From Letharia columbiana (Eukaryota; Ascomycota; Lecanoromycetes; Lecanorales; Parmeliaceae), in the NCBI RefSeq assembly GCF_014066305.1, contig NW_023501097.1, positions 186,001 to 250,000 on the forward strand: a DNA stretch of 64,000 nt, written 5' to 3'. How positions within the stretch are numbered: the stretch's first letter is position 1; every line of letters starts with the position of its first letter. The notes beneath the pieces are model-generated. The model was not told the DNA's origin and did no database searches. It worked only from the letters and a program-made list of their open reading frames with translations. The position numbers and the translations under genes were made by a program. Positions 62,320 to 64,000 of this stretch are shown here, in pieces.

Positions 62320-64000
62320 TATCTAATATTAAATTATTTTTAATATTTTCTAAATCGTCTTAATATAGCTCTATTATAATATATATAATAAGAAAATTAT
62401 ATTTCTTTTAATAATAGATATACGTAAAATATTATAGTAGTTAACTTTTTCTAATATTAATCTATATATAATTATTTATACTATATATATCTTCGATTAA
62501 CTTAAAAAAGACTTTATTAATCTATTTAAAAAATATATATTATACTTTATTTACGAATTTATATAAATAATTTTACGATATTATTTTAAAGTAGTTATAT
62601 TAAAGTTTAATATATTAAAATTATACTTATTTTTATAGATAACTATAAAATACTAAATAAAGTTATATTATAAATTAAGTCTTATTAGATTAATTATTAT
62701 TTTAATATAAAAGAATTTATTAAATATAAACTCTTTAAGTAAGATCTATATAAAATAATATTTATTATCTTCTATAACGCTATAAAAGCCTTTTATATAA
62801 TCTTTATTTAGATCTTACTTATCGATTAAAAAAAAGCTTTATACTAATATTATATACTAATTATTAAATAATCTAAATATTTTTACTATATCTAAATAAT
62901 TATAATTTTAAATATTTATTAAATCTAGTTATAATAACTATTATATTATATTCTTTATAAATAAATAATCTATTAAATTTAATAGCGTTATAGCGTTTAT
63001 TATATCTTTAAAAACTCTAAAAGCGATTATTAATAATTATAACTATATAAAAAATAGTATAAATAACTTATACTTTAATTCTCTCGCTAAAATATTTAAA
63101 TTTATAATTATTATATACTCTTTAATATTATCTATAAGATAAAGACTTACATAAATATTCGAAAGCTTAAAAAGCTTCTTAAATTTATTACTACGAGGTT
63201 TCCTTCGTTTCTTATTCTTTCTCTTTCTCTTTCCCTTAATTTTAACTAATTTAAACTTCGATATATATTATAATACTTCTATTTCTAAGTTACTATACGC
63301 TATATCTGAAAGAACTTTCTTTAAAATAATTTTATATTTAAAATTATTCTTATTTTTATTAGAGTTATCGAAGTCTCTTATAGCGGGCGTCGTATATATA
63401 ATTAGCTTCTAATAAGCTTTATATATATTTAGAATTTATTAATATAGTATAATTAGTTTAATATATCTTTAATTATTAATAACGATATTAAATTAAATAA
63501 TAAATTTAAATATTTATATAATAATCTAGAGTAGCGTTATTTTGAAGATTATAACTTTTTTCGTAGTTTATAGAAATAAGAGATAAATCTATTTAATTAT
63601 TACTTTACTATATAAAATTAATAGTATTAATAAAATAGCTTTATCTATCTTCGAAAATAATTATAATTAAATATAGAATGTCGGGCTTTAAATACGCTTT
63701 TATCTAGAAGAGAAGTAAAATTTCTAAAATATCTTAAAATAAATAGTAGATCTACGCTTAATAAAAATCGTAATTATTAAAAATCTTTAAAGAATTTTTT
63801 TTAAATCTCTTTACTTTAAATAAAGAGCGTTATAAACTTTAAATTAAATAAAATTTAAAAATAGCGTTAACTTCGCGATTAAGGGGATATTAAATTATAA
63901 ATTAATATTCTAAATAAATTTCTTAAATTTAATATTGTCGAGATCTTTAATAAATTTATATTATTAAGTAATCTTCTAATAATATCTACTATTTCTTATA
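62320..64000. other. Unidentified RIP-mutated sequence to the window end
   Basis: About 1.7 kb. The plus-strand frame from ~62,480 to 63,150 reads continuously as degenerate protein-like sequence if TAA/TAG are taken as former Gln codons, which suggests an old transposase or other pol-like gene. I recognise no family motif. A pyrimidine-rich stretch (TTCTTTCTCTTTCTCTTTCCC) lies near 63,220. Whatever it is continues past the window. Confidence 0.4.

Larger units (their letters stand above)
4550..64000. repeat. RIP-mutated AT-rich transposon block (AT isochore)
   Basis: Almost the whole interval is A+T with TpA the dominant dinucleotide. CpA and TpG are nearly absent on both strands for kilobases, while CpG, CpT and ApG are retained. 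That pattern is what RIP (C to T, chiefly at CpA) leaves. Degenerate reverse transcriptase, RNase H, integrase, chromodomain and transposase sequences full of TAA/TAG stops are readable, and no intact gene is visible. ATG codons are scarce on either strand. Individual elements are listed separately. Confidence 0.93.

Noticed and set aside
4550..64000. Mitochondrial DNA or bacterial contamination
   Set aside because: AT-richness alone suggested it, but the block is joined to nuclear genes and filled with RIP-marked LTR retroelements; no mitochondrial genes or tRNAs are recognisable.
4550..64000. tRNA or rRNA genes
   Set aside because: No cloverleaf-like GC-containing segments with box A/B or rRNA core sequence were noticed in the block.

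Overview
This is nuclear DNA of a filamentous ascomycete (Pezizomycotina). The left 4.5 kb holds two ordinary, divergently transcribed housekeeping genes with normal base composition and short fungal introns of 47-62 nt. The remaining ~59.4 kb is an extremely AT-rich block made of dead transposons. In this block CpA and its complement TpG are almost absent while CpG, CpT and ApG survive, which is the signature of repeat-induced point mutation (RIP). The species cannot be named from what is visible.

Gene-bearing part (1-~4,550). On the minus strand is the 5' part of a CHMP7/Chm7-class ESCRT-III gene (start at 1271, three introns, running off the window at base 1). On the plus strand is a single-exon TRS85/TRAPPC8 gene (1770-4181). 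A 498-bp shared promoter lies between them. A 42-codon upstream ORF ends on a TGA that overlaps the TRS85 start codon.

Transposon block (~4,550-64,000). I see no intact gene. Comparing copies within the window resolves nested insertions. A plus-strand Copia (16.0-37.8 kb) is split by a complete Ty3/gypsy chromovirus (17,466-24,353; 5-bp duplication AATAA) and by a complete minus-strand Copia of a second family (24,615-34,839; duplication TAATT). The latter contains a Tc1/mariner element (24,894-26,329), a 1.8-kb element of a family called X here, and an almost unmutated 291-bp MITE (29,782-30,072). A second copy of this Copia family (47,038-53,714) serves as an empty-site reference. A complete minus-strand Copia of the first family lies at 54,630-61,747, and a rearranged one at ~8.9-16.0 kb sits within a large inverted repeat. 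Between 39.4 and 43.8 kb is a pile of X copies that contains a ~1-kb TRIM-like LTR element with an internal 49-bp tandem repeat (39,805-40,788) and a 774-bp TA-flanked MITE (42,030-42,803).

The two genes serve membrane remodelling (ESCRT-III) and vesicle tethering/autophagy (TRAPPIII). The transposon block is probably constitutive heterochromatin: an AT isochore, or pericentromeric or centromeric DNA. The most useful observations are the preserved insertion stratigraphy, the small elements that kept CpA/TpG, the unclassified X family, and the way RIP has removed ATG codons and the TG...CA ends of LTRs.
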